Of a DNA stretch of 64,000 nt, positions 16,251 to 25,527 are shown piece by piece; positions within the stretch are counted from its first letter, which is position 1; every line of letters begins with the position of its first letter. The notes beneath the pieces were generated by a model, which had not been told where the DNA came from, did not search any database, and was given only the letters and a program-made list of their open reading frames with translations. The DNA lies in assembly GCA_016742275.1 (NCBI GenBank), contig JACVCD010000009.1:1-64000 (forward strand), given 5' to 3'. Made by a program: the position numbers and the translations under genes. The DNA is from Gemmatimonadaceae bacterium (lineage in GTDB: Bacteria > Gemmatimonadota > Gemmatimonadetes > Gemmatimonadales > Gemmatimonadaceae).

Positions 16251-18071
16251 GTGTCGCACCTCTCTCCTTCGTTGCATGCGTTGCATGCGTTGCATTCGCT
16301 GCGAGCGCGCGGCGCAGTAGCTGCCTCTCTGGCCTTAGGCCTCGCCCTATCGGCCTGCGCTCCCGGTGCACCAGCAAGCGGTGTGGTCTCGCCCATGTCG
16401 GGCAAGCGCGCAGAAAGTTCGCGTGGCATGGTGGCCGCGTCGCACCCTGATGCCGCAGCGGCTGGCGCAACGGTGTTGGCGCAGGGCGGTAACGCCATTG
16501 ACGCATTTGTCGCCACGGCGTTTGCGCTGTCCGTCACCGACATATCGCAAACAGGGCTCGGCGGCGGTGGTGCGATGACGTACTACGACGCACGTACCAA
16601 ACAGACCGAGCATCTCTCGTTCTATCCACGGAGTGGTGCCGATTCGGCGTGGGCGCGTCCATCGGCCGGTGGCAACAGACAACCCGGTACGGCGGCGGCT
16701 ACGCCCGGTATGGTGGCCGGTCTGCTAGAAGCGCACGGCAAGTGGGGCAAGTTGTCGCGTGCACAGGTCATGGCACCGGCCATTCGGCTGGCGCGTGACG
16801 GATTCATAGTGTCGCCGCTGCTGGCACGCACGATTACGTCATCGCGTGCCAAGCTAACGGCTGATCCGCAGGCGTCCGCTCTGTTCCTGCCCAACGGTCA
16901 GCCGCTGCGTCCCGGTGATCGACTGGTGCAGCCGGAACTGGCGTCCACGTTGCAGCGCATTGAGTCAGATGGACGCAATGGCTTCTACACCGGTGCTGTT
17001 GCCGAGGCGTTGTCGAGCAAGGTGCGTTCGCTCGGAGGTCTGATCAGTGTGGGGGATATGGCGGCGTATCCGGTTGCCGTCATGCGTCCGCTGTGTGCGC
17101 CGTGGCGCGGGTACACCGTTCTGGGTGCCCCGCCGCCAATGGGCGGTGCCGTCGTATTGCAGATGCTGCAGATGGCGGATCGCAGCGGCATTGCCGATGC
17201 GGGTGGCTTCACCGATCGCCCCGATGCGGTGGTCAAGCTGGCCGATATCATGCGATTGGGAAATGCTGACGGTTATCGCTGGCGCGGTGATCCGGCGTCG
17301 CTGCGTGTACCGGCACGCGGGATGTCGCATCCCGCCTATGCCGCGCTCCGCGCTGCGCAGGTTGGCGCACCCATGATCGATACGGCGCGCGCTGGTGATG
17401 CGGCGGCCTACGATACGGCCGCCGTGCCTTCCGTATGCACGCGATACAACCCGTATCCGGTGTCGACCGTGACGGCGAACGGCGCGAATGATGCGAACGA
17501 CGCGTCGGCTGCTGAAATCGAGCATGCTGCCGCGCAGAGCTTCACCTCGCACCTTTCGGTGGTGGATGCTGATGGCAGCGCCGTGTCGGCCACGACCACT
17601 GTTGGTGTGCTGTTCGGCTCCGGTGTGTACACCGGTGGATTCTTCCTCAATTCATCGGCCAGCAACTTTGACGCCCGCACGCGTGGCACCAATCGCTACG
17701 CGAACTCCACGATGTCGCCCACGCTCATTCTGCAGGGTGACAAGGTGCGTCTCGTGATCGGTGCTGCAGGATCGCAGTACATCCAGCCGGCCATCACGCA
17801 GGTCACACTGCGTACCTTGGCATTCGGTGAGGACCCATTCGTGGCCATTGCCGCACCGCGCATTCACGCCAGTGCCAATGGCATCGATGTAGAGGTCGAG
17901 CCGGGCTTCACGTCGTCGGTTTACCAGGCCTTGGTGCAGCGCGGCTATGTGCCGACGAGTCGTGTTGCGGACATCACGTTCGGTGGGGTCCACGGAGTGT
18001 ACGTGAGTCCCGATGGCCGTCGCATTGGCATTGCCGACCCGCGGCGTGATGGCGTGGCCGTCGGCAACTGA
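16251..18071 (+). CDS. ggt: Gamma-glutamyltransferase, lipoprotein-like precursor
   Basis: A 606-residue Ntn-hydrolase proenzyme of the gamma-glutamyltransferase family. The signal ends in a lipobox-like ALSACAPG. The large-subunit signature GGNAIDAFVATAFALSVTDISQTGLGGGGAM is near the N-terminus. Self-cleavage should occur before the catalytic Thr of TSHLSVVDADG (about residue 432), giving the small subunit. It degrades extracellular or periplasmic glutathione and gamma-glutamyl compounds. GTG at 16251 has GAGG upstream. The codons just after carry three copies of a 9-base repeat (about 16271-16297) coding for the HALHALHS stretch before the hydrophobic core. Confidence 0.88.
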   Translation: MSHLSPSLHALHALHSLRARGAVAASLALGLALSACAPGAPASGVVSPMSGKRAESSRGMVAASHPDAAAAGATVLAQGGNAIDAFVATAFALSVTDISQTGLGGGGAMTYYDARTKQTEHLSFYPRSGADSAWARPSAGGNRQPGTAAATPGMVAGLLEAHGKWGKLSRAQVMAPAIRLARDGFIVSPLLARTITSSRAKLTADPQASALFLPNGQPLRPGDRLVQPELASTLQRIESDGRNGFYTGAVAEALSSKVRSLGGLISVGDMAAYPVAVMRPLCAPWRGYTVLGAPPPMGGAVVLQMLQMADRSGIADAGGFTDRPDAVVKLADIMRLGNADGYRWRGDPASLRVPARGMSHPAYAALRAAQVGAPMIDTARAGDAAAYDTAAVPSVCTRYNPYPVSTVTANGANDANDASAAEIEHAAAQSFTSHLSVVDADGSAVSATTTVGVLFGSGVYTGGFFLNSSASNFDARTRGTNRYANSTMSPTLILQGDKVRLVIGAAGSQYIQPAITQVTLRTLAFGEDPFVAIAAPRIHASANGIDVEVEPGFTSSVYQALVQRGYVPTSRVADITFGGVHGVYVSPDGRRIGIADPRRDGVAVGN

Positions 18072-18091
18072 TCACGCTGGGTAGGGTGGGG

Positions 18092-18120
18092 TTGTTGAAA
18101 TATTTAGGGCGTGCTAAAAT
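18092..18120 (+). promoter_or_regulatory. mntH promoter with MntR/DtxR-like operator, leaderless
   Basis: -35 TTGTTG (18092-18097), 17-bp spacer, -10 TAAAAT (18115-18120). The predicted transcription start falls on the ATG at 18127, so the message is probably leaderless. TTTAG-N6-CTAAA (18103-18118) overlaps the spacer and -10 box, a plausible site for the DtxR-type repressor encoded downstream. Confidence 0.6.
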
Positions 18121-18126
18121 CACGCT

Positions 18127-19536
18127 ATGGCACACCCAAATGATCCGGTCACACCCGTGAGCGATACCGCCGCATCGGATGCGGCGGTTCGTGTATCAGC
18201 GACCGTCGCTCCCGATCCAGGCTGGCGGCGGGCCCGTCTCGCTCCGTCGCTGGCCGAAGTGCATCGGTCGGTCGAGATCCATGGTACGACCTGGTTCCGC
18301 AAGTTGCTGGCCTTTGCCGGGCCGGGATATCTGGTGGCCGTGGGCTATATGGACCCGGGCAATTGGGCCACAGATCTCGCGGGTGGTTCCCGCTTTGGAT
18401 ACGCGCTGCTGTCGGTCATTCTGCTGTCCAATTTGATGGCGGTCCTGCTGCAGGGCCTCTCATCCAAGTTGGGAATTGTCACTGGACGTGATTTGGCGCA
18501 GGCGTGCCGTGATCACTATTCACCCCGCATTTCATTTGCGCTGTGGGTGTTGTGCGAACTGGCGATTGCCGCGTGTGATCTCGCCGAAGTGATCGGTACC
18601 GCCATTGCGCTCAACTTGTTGTTCAATATTCCGTTGCCGTGGGGCATTGCGATCACCGCGCTCGACGTGATGATCGTGCTCTGGCTGCAGAACAAGGGTT
18701 TTCGCATGCTGGAAGCCCTCGTGATTGCCCTCGTGGCCGTCGTGGGCGGGTGTTTCGTATTCGAACTGTTCATCTCTCGTCCCGATATCGGGGAAGTCGC
18801 GCGCGGATTCATTCCGACCACCGAGATCGTGCGCAATCCGGAGATGCTGTATATCGCGATTGGCATTCTTGGTGCGACCGTGATGCCCCACAATCTCTAT
18901 CTGCACTCGTCCATTGTGCAGACGCGCAAGTATGAAGAAAGTGCAGAAGGCAAACGGGAAGCGGTGCGATTTGCATTTCTCGACTCGACCATTGCGCTCA
19001 CTTTTGCGTTGTTCATCAACGCGGCCATTCTCATCGTGGCGGCTGCCACGTTCCATCGCTCGGGCAATACGCAGGTCGCGGAAATCCAGGATGCCTACCA
19101 GCTGTTGACGCCGCTTCTCGGTGTGGCGGGCGCGAGCGCAGTGTTTGCCTTGGCGTTGCTTGCGTCGGGTCAGAACTCCACGCTCACCGGTACTCTGGCC
19201 GGTCAGATTGTCATGGAGGGCTTTCTTGACCTCCGCATCCGTCCATGGCTTCGCCGGCTCATTACCCGCGCCATTGCCATCGTGCCGGCGGCCATCGTGG
19301 CGATAATTTATGGCGAGAGCGGAACCGCCAAGCTGCTCGTATTCAGTCAGGTCATCCTGTCGTTGCAATTGTCGTTCGCGGTATTTCCGCTGGTACGATT
19401 CACCTCCGACCGCATCAAGATGGGAGAGTTCGTCAACTCGCCGGTGCTGCGATTCGGAGCCTATGGCGTGGCCACGATCATCGCGTCGCTCAACGTATGG
19501 CTGCTCGTGCAGACCGTGCGGGAGTGGCTGACCTGA
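18127..19536 (+). CDS. mntH: Nramp-family Mn2+/divalent metal transporter
   Basis: A 469-residue inner-membrane transporter of the Nramp family. The first helix motif [18 protein letters not shown] (near residues 72-89) has the DPGN metal-binding residues. The helix-6 motif [16 protein letters not shown] holds the MPH signature. About 11 transmembrane helices are visible. The soluble N-terminus of about 55 residues is longer than usual. Proton-driven Mn2+ or Fe2+ uptake is expected. Followed by a universal stress gene (one-base overlap) and a DtxR/MntR regulator, so metal control is likely. Confidence 0.92.
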   Translation: MAHPNDPVTPVSDTAASDAAVRVSATVAPDPGWRRARLAPSLAEVHRSVEIHGTTWFRKLLAFAGPGYLVAVGYMDPGNWATDLAGGSRFGYALLSVILLSNLMAVLLQGLSSKLGIVTGRDLAQACRDHYSPRISFALWVLCELAIAACDLAEVIGTAIALNLLFNIPLPWGIAITALDVMIVLWLQNKGFRMLEALVIALVAVVGGCFVFELFISRPDIGEVARGFIPTTEIVRNPEMLYIAIGILGATVMPHNLYLHSSIVQTRKYEESAEGKREAVRFAFLDSTIALTFALFINAAILIVAAATFHRSGNTQVAEIQDAYQLLTPLLGVAGASAVFALALLASGQNSTLTGTLAGQIVMEGFLDLRIRPWLRRLITRAIAIVPAAIVAIIYGESGTAKLLVFSQVILSLQLSFAVFPLVRFTSDRIKMGEFVNSPVLRFGAYGVATIIASLNVWLLVQTVREWLT

Positions 19537-19976
19537 TGTATCGCCGCATACTCGTTCCACTCGAGCATTCGGGCTACGACCAGGTGATCGTGGACCATGT
19601 GCGCCAGTTGGCGACCATGTGCCGCTCGTCGCTCGTGCTCATCCATGTCGCCGACGGATGGGCGGCTCGGCATCAGATGTCGCTCAAGCTGCGTGAGTCC
19701 GAGGAGATGCGGGTGGATCGCGACTATCTCGAGCAGTGGTGCGCCACACTCCGAGCTGACGGTTTCGAGGCCGAGTCGATCCTGGCCGGTGGTGACCCGG
19801 CTACGGAGATTGCGGCGGCGGCCGACCGCGAGGCCTGCGATCTGATCGCCATGGCTGTGCATGGCCACAAAGGGCTTCAGGATGTGATCTACGGCAACAC
19901 GGCCAATGGGGTGCGCCACAAGACCATGGTGCCCGTTCTCATGGTCCGGGGTCCCGCTGGCGGCCGTCCGCGCTGA
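19536..19976 (+). CDS. Universal stress protein (UspA family)
   Basis: A 146-residue UspA domain. The N-terminal RRILVPLEHSGYDQVIVDHVRQLA and C-terminal VHGHKGLQDVIYGNTANGVRHKTMVPVLMV show the fold, but the usual ATP-binding GxxGxGxxxxGS is altered to HGHKGLQDVIYGNTA. The ATG overlaps the mntH stop by one base (TGATG). It sits between the transporter and its regulator, an arrangement suggesting a role in metal stress. Confidence 0.88.
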   Translation: MYRRILVPLEHSGYDQVIVDHVRQLATMCRSSLVLIHVADGWAARHQMSLKLRESEEMRVDRDYLEQWCATLRADGFEAESILAGGDPATEIAAAADREACDLIAMAVHGHKGLQDVIYGNTANGVRHKTMVPVLMVRGPAGGRPR

Positions 19977-19986
19977 TCTTTAGGGC

Positions 19987-20766
19987 ATGTCTGCCCGCAC
20001 ATCTCCAGCTTCTGCGCAAAGTGCTGCCGCGCCGCCGTTCCTGACGGAGCCGGTTGAGGACTACCTCAAGGCCATCTACGAGTTGGAGACGCGCACCGGT
20101 GCGGCAGCGACCACCGATGTGGCCAATGCATTGCAGGTCGCGCCGGCCTCAGTGACGGGTATGATCCGCCGGCTGGCGGCGCAGGGACTACTGGACCACG
20201 TGCCGTATCGCGGCGTGCAGCTCACCGAGATGGGTCGGCGTGCTGCTCTGCGCACGATCCGCCGTCATCGCATCCTCGAGACATATCTCACACAGGTGCT
20301 GGGTTACGCCTGGGATCGCGTGCACGATGAAGCGGAGCGCCTGGAGCATGCCGCGAGTGATGATCTCATTGAGCGCATGTCGGCCGCACTGGGACATCCG
20401 ACGGTGGATCCACACGGTGCGCCAATTCCTACGGCAGACGGCACCGTAGACGAGCGCAACCACCGCACGATTGCCGATCTGACGGTTGGTGAGACGGTGC
20501 GTATGCTGCGTGTGAGTGACAAGGATCCTGAGCTTCTGCGCTACCTTGCCGAAATTGCCATGCAGCCCGGTGTGTCCATCACGCTGCTGCAGCGCGCACC
20601 ATTCGATGGCCCGCTCACACTGCGTGTCGGTAGCGGTGAGCAGGTCGTTGGTTCGACGCTTGCGGCGCAGGTGTTGGTCGAGTCCTTGCCTGTGCCTGAA
20701 GCGTCTGCGAGCGATGCAGGGTCACCAAGCACACGTCCCCGCTCCGCACGAAAGTCTTCGCGCTGA
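19987..20766 (+). CDS. DtxR/MntR-family metal-dependent transcriptional regulator
   Basis: A 259-residue regulator. A winged helix-turn-helix spans EDYLKAIYELETRTGAAATTDVANALQVAPASVTGMIRRLAAQGLL (about residues 22-66). The metal-binding and dimerisation domain follows, with H, D and E ligands in RRHRILETYLTQVLGYAWDRVHDEAERLEHA and GHPTVDPHG. The C-terminal part is SH3/FeoA-like. The operator upstream of mntH is a likely target. A similar half-site, TTTAGGG, lies just upstream of this gene. The last 35 residues are low complexity and basic. Confidence 0.88.
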   Translation: MSARTSPASAQSAAAPPFLTEPVEDYLKAIYELETRTGAAATTDVANALQVAPASVTGMIRRLAAQGLLDHVPYRGVQLTEMGRRAALRTIRRHRILETYLTQVLGYAWDRVHDEAERLEHAASDDLIERMSAALGHPTVDPHGAPIPTADGTVDERNHRTIADLTVGETVRMLRVSDKDPELLRYLAEIAMQPGVSITLLQRAPFDGPLTLRVGSGEQVVGSTLAAQVLVESLPVPEASASDAGSPSTRPRSARKSSR

Positions 20767-20822
20767 ACGGGGACGGAGCAGCTGGTTGTGGTTGACGCCC
20801 GAACTCAGGGCATATCAAACAC

Positions 20823-21323
20823 TCAGCGCGTACGTGACTTCACATACTCCTTCGTGCTTGCACTGAGGGAACTGTCCTTGAGCAGGGTGCGCAGGCGTGC
20901 GCCATCGGCACGACCCTGAACGCGCTGACCGGATTCGAAGTTGAGCCACATCGCATCAGCGAGCGCCTTTGCCTCGGTGTTCTTGTCGCCGGCTTCAGAC
21001 GCTTCCTCAGCAAGGCGATTCATCACGATCGCGGCTTCGCGCGTGTAGGACAGTGAGTACAGCGTGTTGGCCAGGCCGAACACGGCTTCCGTCGGCAGAC
21101 GACCCGCATCACGATCGAGTGCAGCGGCGATCACGAACTCACGGCGCGCCATATCAAAGTCACCGACTTCAAGTGCTTTGCGGGCCTTCGCAATGTGTTC
21201 ATTGTCGTCAACGGCAGGCGTGCGGGTGGAAACCACCACCGGTGCCGGGCGCGCCACATCGACGGCGCGCAACTGGGCGGGGGCGGAAATGACAACGGCA
21301 GCAGCAAGCAGAATGGGCAGCAT
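20823..21323 (-). CDS. Secreted TPR-like protein of unknown function
   Basis: A 166-residue protein with a signal peptide (MLPILLAAAVVISAPAQLRA). The rest is helical with repeats such as HIAKARKALEVGDFDMARREFVIAAALDRDAG and GLANTLYSLSYTREAAIVMNRLAEEA, suggesting two to three tetratricopeptide-like units. The ATG has a strong GAGGAG upstream. Divergent to glgB. I do not recognise the family. Confidence 0.6.
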   Translation of the reverse strand: MLPILLAAAVVISAPAQLRAVDVARPAPVVVSTRTPAVDDNEHIAKARKALEVGDFDMARREFVIAAALDRDAGRLPTEAVFGLANTLYSLSYTREAAIVMNRLAEEASEAGDKNTEAKALADAMWLNFESGQRVQGRADGARLRTLLKDSSLSASTKEYVKSRTR

Positions 21324-21543
21324 GGTTCTATCTCCTCGGGCAAACGAATGAGTGCCGCAGTGAAACAGGCAGTCGGTCAGCCTGTATGCTTTCGAACGGA
21401 TTTTTGCTGTTTGGGTTTTGATTGCGGGTCAGTACGCCGCCGGGTGGTACGAAACGCCTGCCGATTACGCCGACATGCCATTCGATCGGATCCACGCAGG
21501 TCATATCGATGCCGCCGGGAGGTTCGGCGTCTATCTTTGAGGC

Positions 21544-23703
21544 ATGACGCCGGCTGAACCCACTTCCGACCGCGACATGCCTCCGACGCGCTTTCGTCCG
21601 ACCCTCGGTGCAGTGGACCTGCACCTCTTCAACGAAGGACGTCACCTGCGACTGTGGGAGAAACTGGGTGCCCACCCCACCACACTCGATGGTGTGGCGG
21701 GTACGGCGTTCGCGGTGTGGGCGCCCAACGCCGCACGAGTCTCCGTCATCGGCTCATTCAACGAATGGGACGGGCAGAACCATGAAATGCGGTTGTTGGG
21801 CGCGAGCGGTGTGTGGGAGTTGTTCATTCCCGACGTAGGGCACGAGGACCTCTACAAGTACGAGATCCTCACGCGCGCCGGCACCATTCGTATAAAGACG
21901 GATCCGTTTGCTGCCAAGCTCGAACAGTCACCGGGCTTTGCATCCATCGTGCAGGCGCGCAGCACCTATGCGTGGCAGGATGGTGCATGGTTGACGCAGC
22001 GCGCCGAGTCGAATCCACTGCGTGAGCCGATGCTGGTGTATGAAGTACACCTTGGCTCATGGATGCGTGGCGAAGAGAATCGTCCGCTAACGTATCGCGA
22101 GATCGCTCCGCGTCTGGCGGATCATGTGCGACGATTGGGATTCACGCACGTCGAGCTCTTGCCGGTGCAGGAGCATCCCTTCGGTGGTTCATGGGGCTAC
22201 CAGGTGGGTGGCTACTTTGCGCCTACATCTCGCTACGGTTCACCGGATGACTTTCGTCATCTGGTGGACACGCTGCACCAGCATGGCATTGGCGTGTTCC
22301 TCGATTGGGTTCCCGCGCACTTTCCTCGTGACGATTGGGCGCTCCGGCGCTTCGACGGCACAGCGTGCTACGAGCATGAGGACCCGCGACTCGGCGATCA
22401 TCCCGAGTGGGGCACGCACATCTTCAACTACGCCCGGCACGAAGTGCGAAACTTCCTTGTATCCAATGCGCTGTATTGGATAGAGGAATTTCACATCGAT
22501 GGTTTGCGTGTCGATGCCGTGGCGTCCATGCTCTATCTCGACTACGGGCGTGAGGCTGGGCAGTGGGTGCGTAACCGTCTTGGCGGGCGCGAGAATCTCG
22601 ACGCCATGGCCTTCCTGCGCCAGCTGAATCAGGCCGTGCACACGCTGTATCCCGGCGTGGTAACCATGGCCGAAGAGAGCACCGCGTGGCCCAAGGTGAC
22701 CGCACCGATCAGTGAAGGCGGCTTGGGCTTCACGATGAAGTGGAACATGGGATGGATGCACGACACGCTCGATTATTTCCGCGTGGATCCCTTCTTCCGC
22801 AAAGGCGCGCACGACAAGCTCACGTTCGCCATGATGTACGAGTACAGCGAACGATTCATCAATCCGATTTCGCACGACGAGGTCGTGCACCTCAAGAAGT
22901 CGCTGCTTGAGAAGATGCCGGGTGATGTGTGGCAAAAGCTTGCCAACGTGCGCGCGCTGATAGGCTATTCCGTCACCCGTCCTGGCAAGTCGCTGTTCTT
23001 CATGGGGACGGAACTCGGGACACCACGCGAGTGGAACCACGACGCGTCACTCGAATGGCATCTGTTGGAAGATCCGCGCCGACGTGGTCTGTTCGACTAC
23101 ATGGAAGCCCTCGGTGCCCTGTATCGTGCCGAGTCCTGCTTCTGGCGCGCCGATCACGAGCCGGCTGGGTTTCGCTGGATCGATGTGGCCGACCGTGAGC
23201 AGTCAGTGTTGTCCTATGCAAGAATCGATGGGGCTGCGCATGCGTTGATCGTATTGAATCTCACACCGGTTCCGCGGCAGGCCTATCGACTGGGGGCACC
23301 CAAAGCGGCGCGCTACCGCGTGGCTCTCAACAGCGACGAAGCGCGATTCGGTGGCAGCGCGTATCCGGTTGAAGCAGAAGTCTCCACCGAGAGCGTGCCG
23401 TGGCATGGTTTCCTGCAGTCATTTACCGTGACACTGCCACCACTCGGCATGCTGGTGCTTATTCCCGATGCGACGATCGAGGTTTCAGCGCCTGACGCCT
23501 CAATCGATGGTGATGCGCCGGTCCGCAGCAAGCCCAAGAAGACCAGAAGCGCGCCGAAGGTTGAGAAGCCCAAGGTGGAAAGGCTCAAGGTGGCGAAGCC
23601 CAAGGCTGCGAAACCAAAGCTTGAAAAGCCCAAAGCGGAAAAGCCCAAGGCTCCACGCACACGAAAGACCAAGCCTCGCGACACCGGTACCAACGACACA
23701 TGA
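21544..23703 (+). CDS. glgB: 1,4-alpha-glucan branching enzyme with a basic repetitive tail
   Basis: A 719-residue GH13 branching enzyme. A CBM48 domain (about 20-130) precedes the catalytic barrel. The nucleophile Asp is in GLRVDAVASM (about residue 324), the acid Glu in AEEST (about residue 377) and the transition-state Asp in NPISHDEVVH. It forms alpha-1,6 branches in glycogen. The last ~60 residues are an unusual tail of KPK, EKPK and AKPK repeats (from about residue 660), resembling histone H1 tails and not part of the known enzyme. ATG start follows a weak GAGG. The SURF1 gene overlaps its end by four bases. Confidence 0.93.
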   Translation: MTPAEPTSDRDMPPTRFRPTLGAVDLHLFNEGRHLRLWEKLGAHPTTLDGVAGTAFAVWAPNAARVSVIGSFNEWDGQNHEMRLLGASGVWELFIPDVGHEDLYKYEILTRAGTIRIKTDPFAAKLEQSPGFASIVQARSTYAWQDGAWLTQRAESNPLREPMLVYEVHLGSWMRGEENRPLTYREIAPRLADHVRRLGFTHVELLPVQEHPFGGSWGYQVGGYFAPTSRYGSPDDFRHLVDTLHQHGIGVFLDWVPAHFPRDDWALRRFDGTACYEHEDPRLGDHPEWGTHIFNYARHEVRNFLVSNALYWIEEFHIDGLRVDAVASMLYLDYGREAGQWVRNRLGGRENLDAMAFLRQLNQAVHTLYPGVVTMAEESTAWPKVTAPISEGGLGFTMKWNMGWMHDTLDYFRVDPFFRKGAHDKLTFAMMYEYSERFINPISHDEVVHLKKSLLEKMPGDVWQKLANVRALIGYSVTRPGKSLFFMGTELGTPREWNHDASLEWHLLEDPRRRGLFDYMEALGALYRAESCFWRADHEPAGFRWIDVADREQSVLSYARIDGAAHALIVLNLTPVPRQAYRLGAPKAARYRVALNSDEARFGGSAYPVEAEVSTESVPWHGFLQSFTVTLPPLGMLVLIPDATIEVSAPDASIDGDAPVRSKPKKTRSAPKVEKPKVERLKVAKPKAAKPKLEKPKAEKPKAPRTRKTKPRDTGTNDT

Positions 23704-24455
23704 CGGTACAACGCAGCACGATTCTTTTCGGCATTCTCACCGCCATCGCAGTCGCCGTGTGTGTGCGGCTCGGCATCTGGCAGTTGGACCGTCTGCAGGA
23801 ACGTCGGGCGCAAAACTCCATCGTGCAGGAGCGCGGGAATGCGCCCGCGCTCTCACTACGAGAGTTGCAGGGGCAGGACACGGCTGTAACGCACTGGCGT
23901 CGTGTGCGCGTGGAAGGCGTAGCTGACTATGCACATGAAATGGTGCATGCCACGCGATCGCAGAACGGCAGCCCAGGTGTGCATTTGCTCACGCCCATCC
24001 GTCCGATCGACGGGTCGTGGGGGGATACGGCCATCGTACTGCTGCGTGGTTACCTCTATGCAGCAGATGGGCGCACCGTGGATCTCGACAAGGCACGCGA
24101 GTCGGACACACTGCGACTCGATGCGCTGGTTACCTCATTCCCACCAGTACGCGCCGGGACGGCACGTATGGCGTCAGGTGGGCGTGCGCTGCGGTTGCTC
24201 GATCGCGACACGTTGGCCACGATGATGGAGCGTCCGCTCGGCGCCATGGTGCTGTTGGCGCTCGGCGACACGATCATGCAGGACATATCCCGTCCTACGC
24301 GTGTACCGCCGCCAACCGTCAACGACGGTCCGCATTTGTCTTACGCATTGCAGTGGTTCGGATTTGCCACCGTATTTGCGGTGGGCTTTCTGGTCTTTGC
24401 GCGTGGCCGCAAGACGCGACCACGCGCCGCCAGCACTCAGTCCGCGATGCCGTAG
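23700..24455 (+). CDS. SURF1 family protein (cytochrome oxidase assembly)
   Basis: A 251-residue membrane protein. An N-terminal transmembrane helix (about residues 8-24) ends in the family [14 protein letters not shown]-terminal helix ([22 protein letters not shown]) follows the HLSYALQWF motif that defines SURF1. It should help insert haem a into cytochrome c oxidase. The ATG overlaps the glgB stop as ATGA. The end overlaps the convergent epimerase gene by 19 bases. Confidence 0.85.
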   Translation: MTVQRSTILFGILTAIAVAVCVRLGIWQLDRLQERRAQNSIVQERGNAPALSLRELQGQDTAVTHWRRVRVEGVADYAHEMVHATRSQNGSPGVHLLTPIRPIDGSWGDTAIVLLRGYLYAADGRTVDLDKARESDTLRLDALVTSFPPVRAGTARMASGGRALRLLDRDTLATMMERPLGAMVLLALGDTIMQDISRPTRVPPPTVNDGPHLSYALQWFGFATVFAVGFLVFARGRKTRPRAASTQSAMP

Positions 24456-25453
24456 TACTCGCGATACCAGGCCACGAAACGGGACACGCCCGTTTCGATT
24501 GGCGTCTTGGGCGCAAAGCCCACGTCCTGCACAAGCGCCTCAACATCGGCGTAGGTCGCCGGCACATCGCCCATCTGCAGCGGCAACATGCGCTTTTCCG
24601 CAGTGCGGCCGAGTGACTGTTCGATCGTGCCAATGAGATGCATCAGCTCGACCGGATTATTGTTGCCGATATTGTACACGCGCCACGGCGCCTTGCTGGT
24701 GGCCGGGTCCGGACGATCGGAATTCCACTCCGGGTTGGGCTGCGCGATGTGATCGCTGGTGCGAATCACGCCTTCGACGATGTCGTCGATGTATGTGAAG
24801 TCGCGCTGCATCTTGCCGTGATTGAACACATCGATCGGCTTGCCTTCGAGAATGGCCTTGGTGAACAGGAACATGGCCATGTCCGGACGGCCCCAGGGAC
24901 CATACACGGTGAAGAAGCGAAGACCGGTGGTAGGCAACCCGTACAGGTGACTGTACGTGTGCGCCATCAGCTCATTGGCCTTCTTGGTGGCCGCATAGAG
25001 CGACACCGGATGGTCGACATTCTGGTGCACCGAGAACGGCATGGCCGTGTTGGCACCATACACGCTGGACGACGACGCGTAGGTGAGATGCTTCACCCCG
25101 TGATGACGGCATCCCTCGAGGATGTGTAGAAACCCGACAAGGTTGCTGTCGATGTATGCATGCGGGTGCGTGAGCGAGTACCGCACACCGGCCTGCGCGG
25201 CCAGGTGGATCACCCGATCAAAACGCTCCTCGCGGAACACTCGTTCAATGCCCTCGCGATCCCCAAGCTCCATGCGGAGGAACCGGAATCCGGCGTGGCG
25301 ACCCAGTCGCGCCAGTCGCGTTTCCTTGAGGGTTGGGTCGTAGTAGTCGTTGACGTTGTCGAGTCCAACCACTTCATCGCCGCGTGCCAGAAGGCGTTCG
25401 CTGGTGTGATATCCGATGAAGCCGGCTGCGCCGGTGACAAGAATCTTGGCCAT
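24437..25453 (-). CDS. NAD-dependent nucleotide-sugar epimerase (UDP-glucuronate 4-epimerase type)
   Basis: A 338-residue short-chain dehydrogenase/reductase. The NAD motif GAAGFIG is at residues 8-14. The catalytic Ser is in YASSSSVYG and the Tyr-Lys pair in [17 protein letters not shown]. The [19 protein letters not shown] segment after the first fold is typical of CapI-like UDP-glucuronate 4-epimerases that supply galacturonate for capsule or LPS. No sugar-polymer genes flank it here, so the pathway is unknown. Confidence 0.88.
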   Translation of the reverse strand: MAKILVTGAAGFIGYHTSERLLARGDEVVGLDNVNDYYDPTLKETRLARLGRHAGFRFLRMELGDREGIERVFREERFDRVIHLAAQAGVRYSLTHPHAYIDSNLVGFLHILEGCRHHGVKHLTYASSSSVYGANTAMPFSVHQNVDHPVSLYAATKKANELMAHTYSHLYGLPTTGLRFFTVYGPWGRPDMAMFLFTKAILEGKPIDVFNHGKMQRDFTYIDDIVEGVIRTSDHIAQPNPEWNSDRPDPATSKAPWRVYNIGNNNPVELMHLIGTIEQSLGRTAEKRMLPLQMGDVPATYADVEALVQDVGFAPKTPIETGVSRFVAWYREYYGIAD

Positions 25454-25527
25454 GACCTACGTGCGAAGGAGAGAGAAGACGATTCGAACACCACAGATGC
25501 CCCGAGCAGGGCGCAACGACTGACGAT

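Noticed and set aside
16271-16297. Nine-base repeats in the start of ggt as a possible CRISPR or mobile element trace
   Set aside because: Only three units and in frame (HALHALHS); simple tandem expansion in a signal peptide.
18532-19560. A 342-codon open frame antisense to mntH
   Set aside because: The sense strand encodes a clear Nramp transporter; the antisense product is His/Arg/Gln-rich with no fold, as expected of codon-bias shadows in GC-rich DNA.
21324-21543. Damage-operator-like sequence in the gap between the TPR-like gene and glgB
   Set aside because: TTCG and TTTGG words are present but the spacing differs from the direct repeat, and no -10 box abuts.
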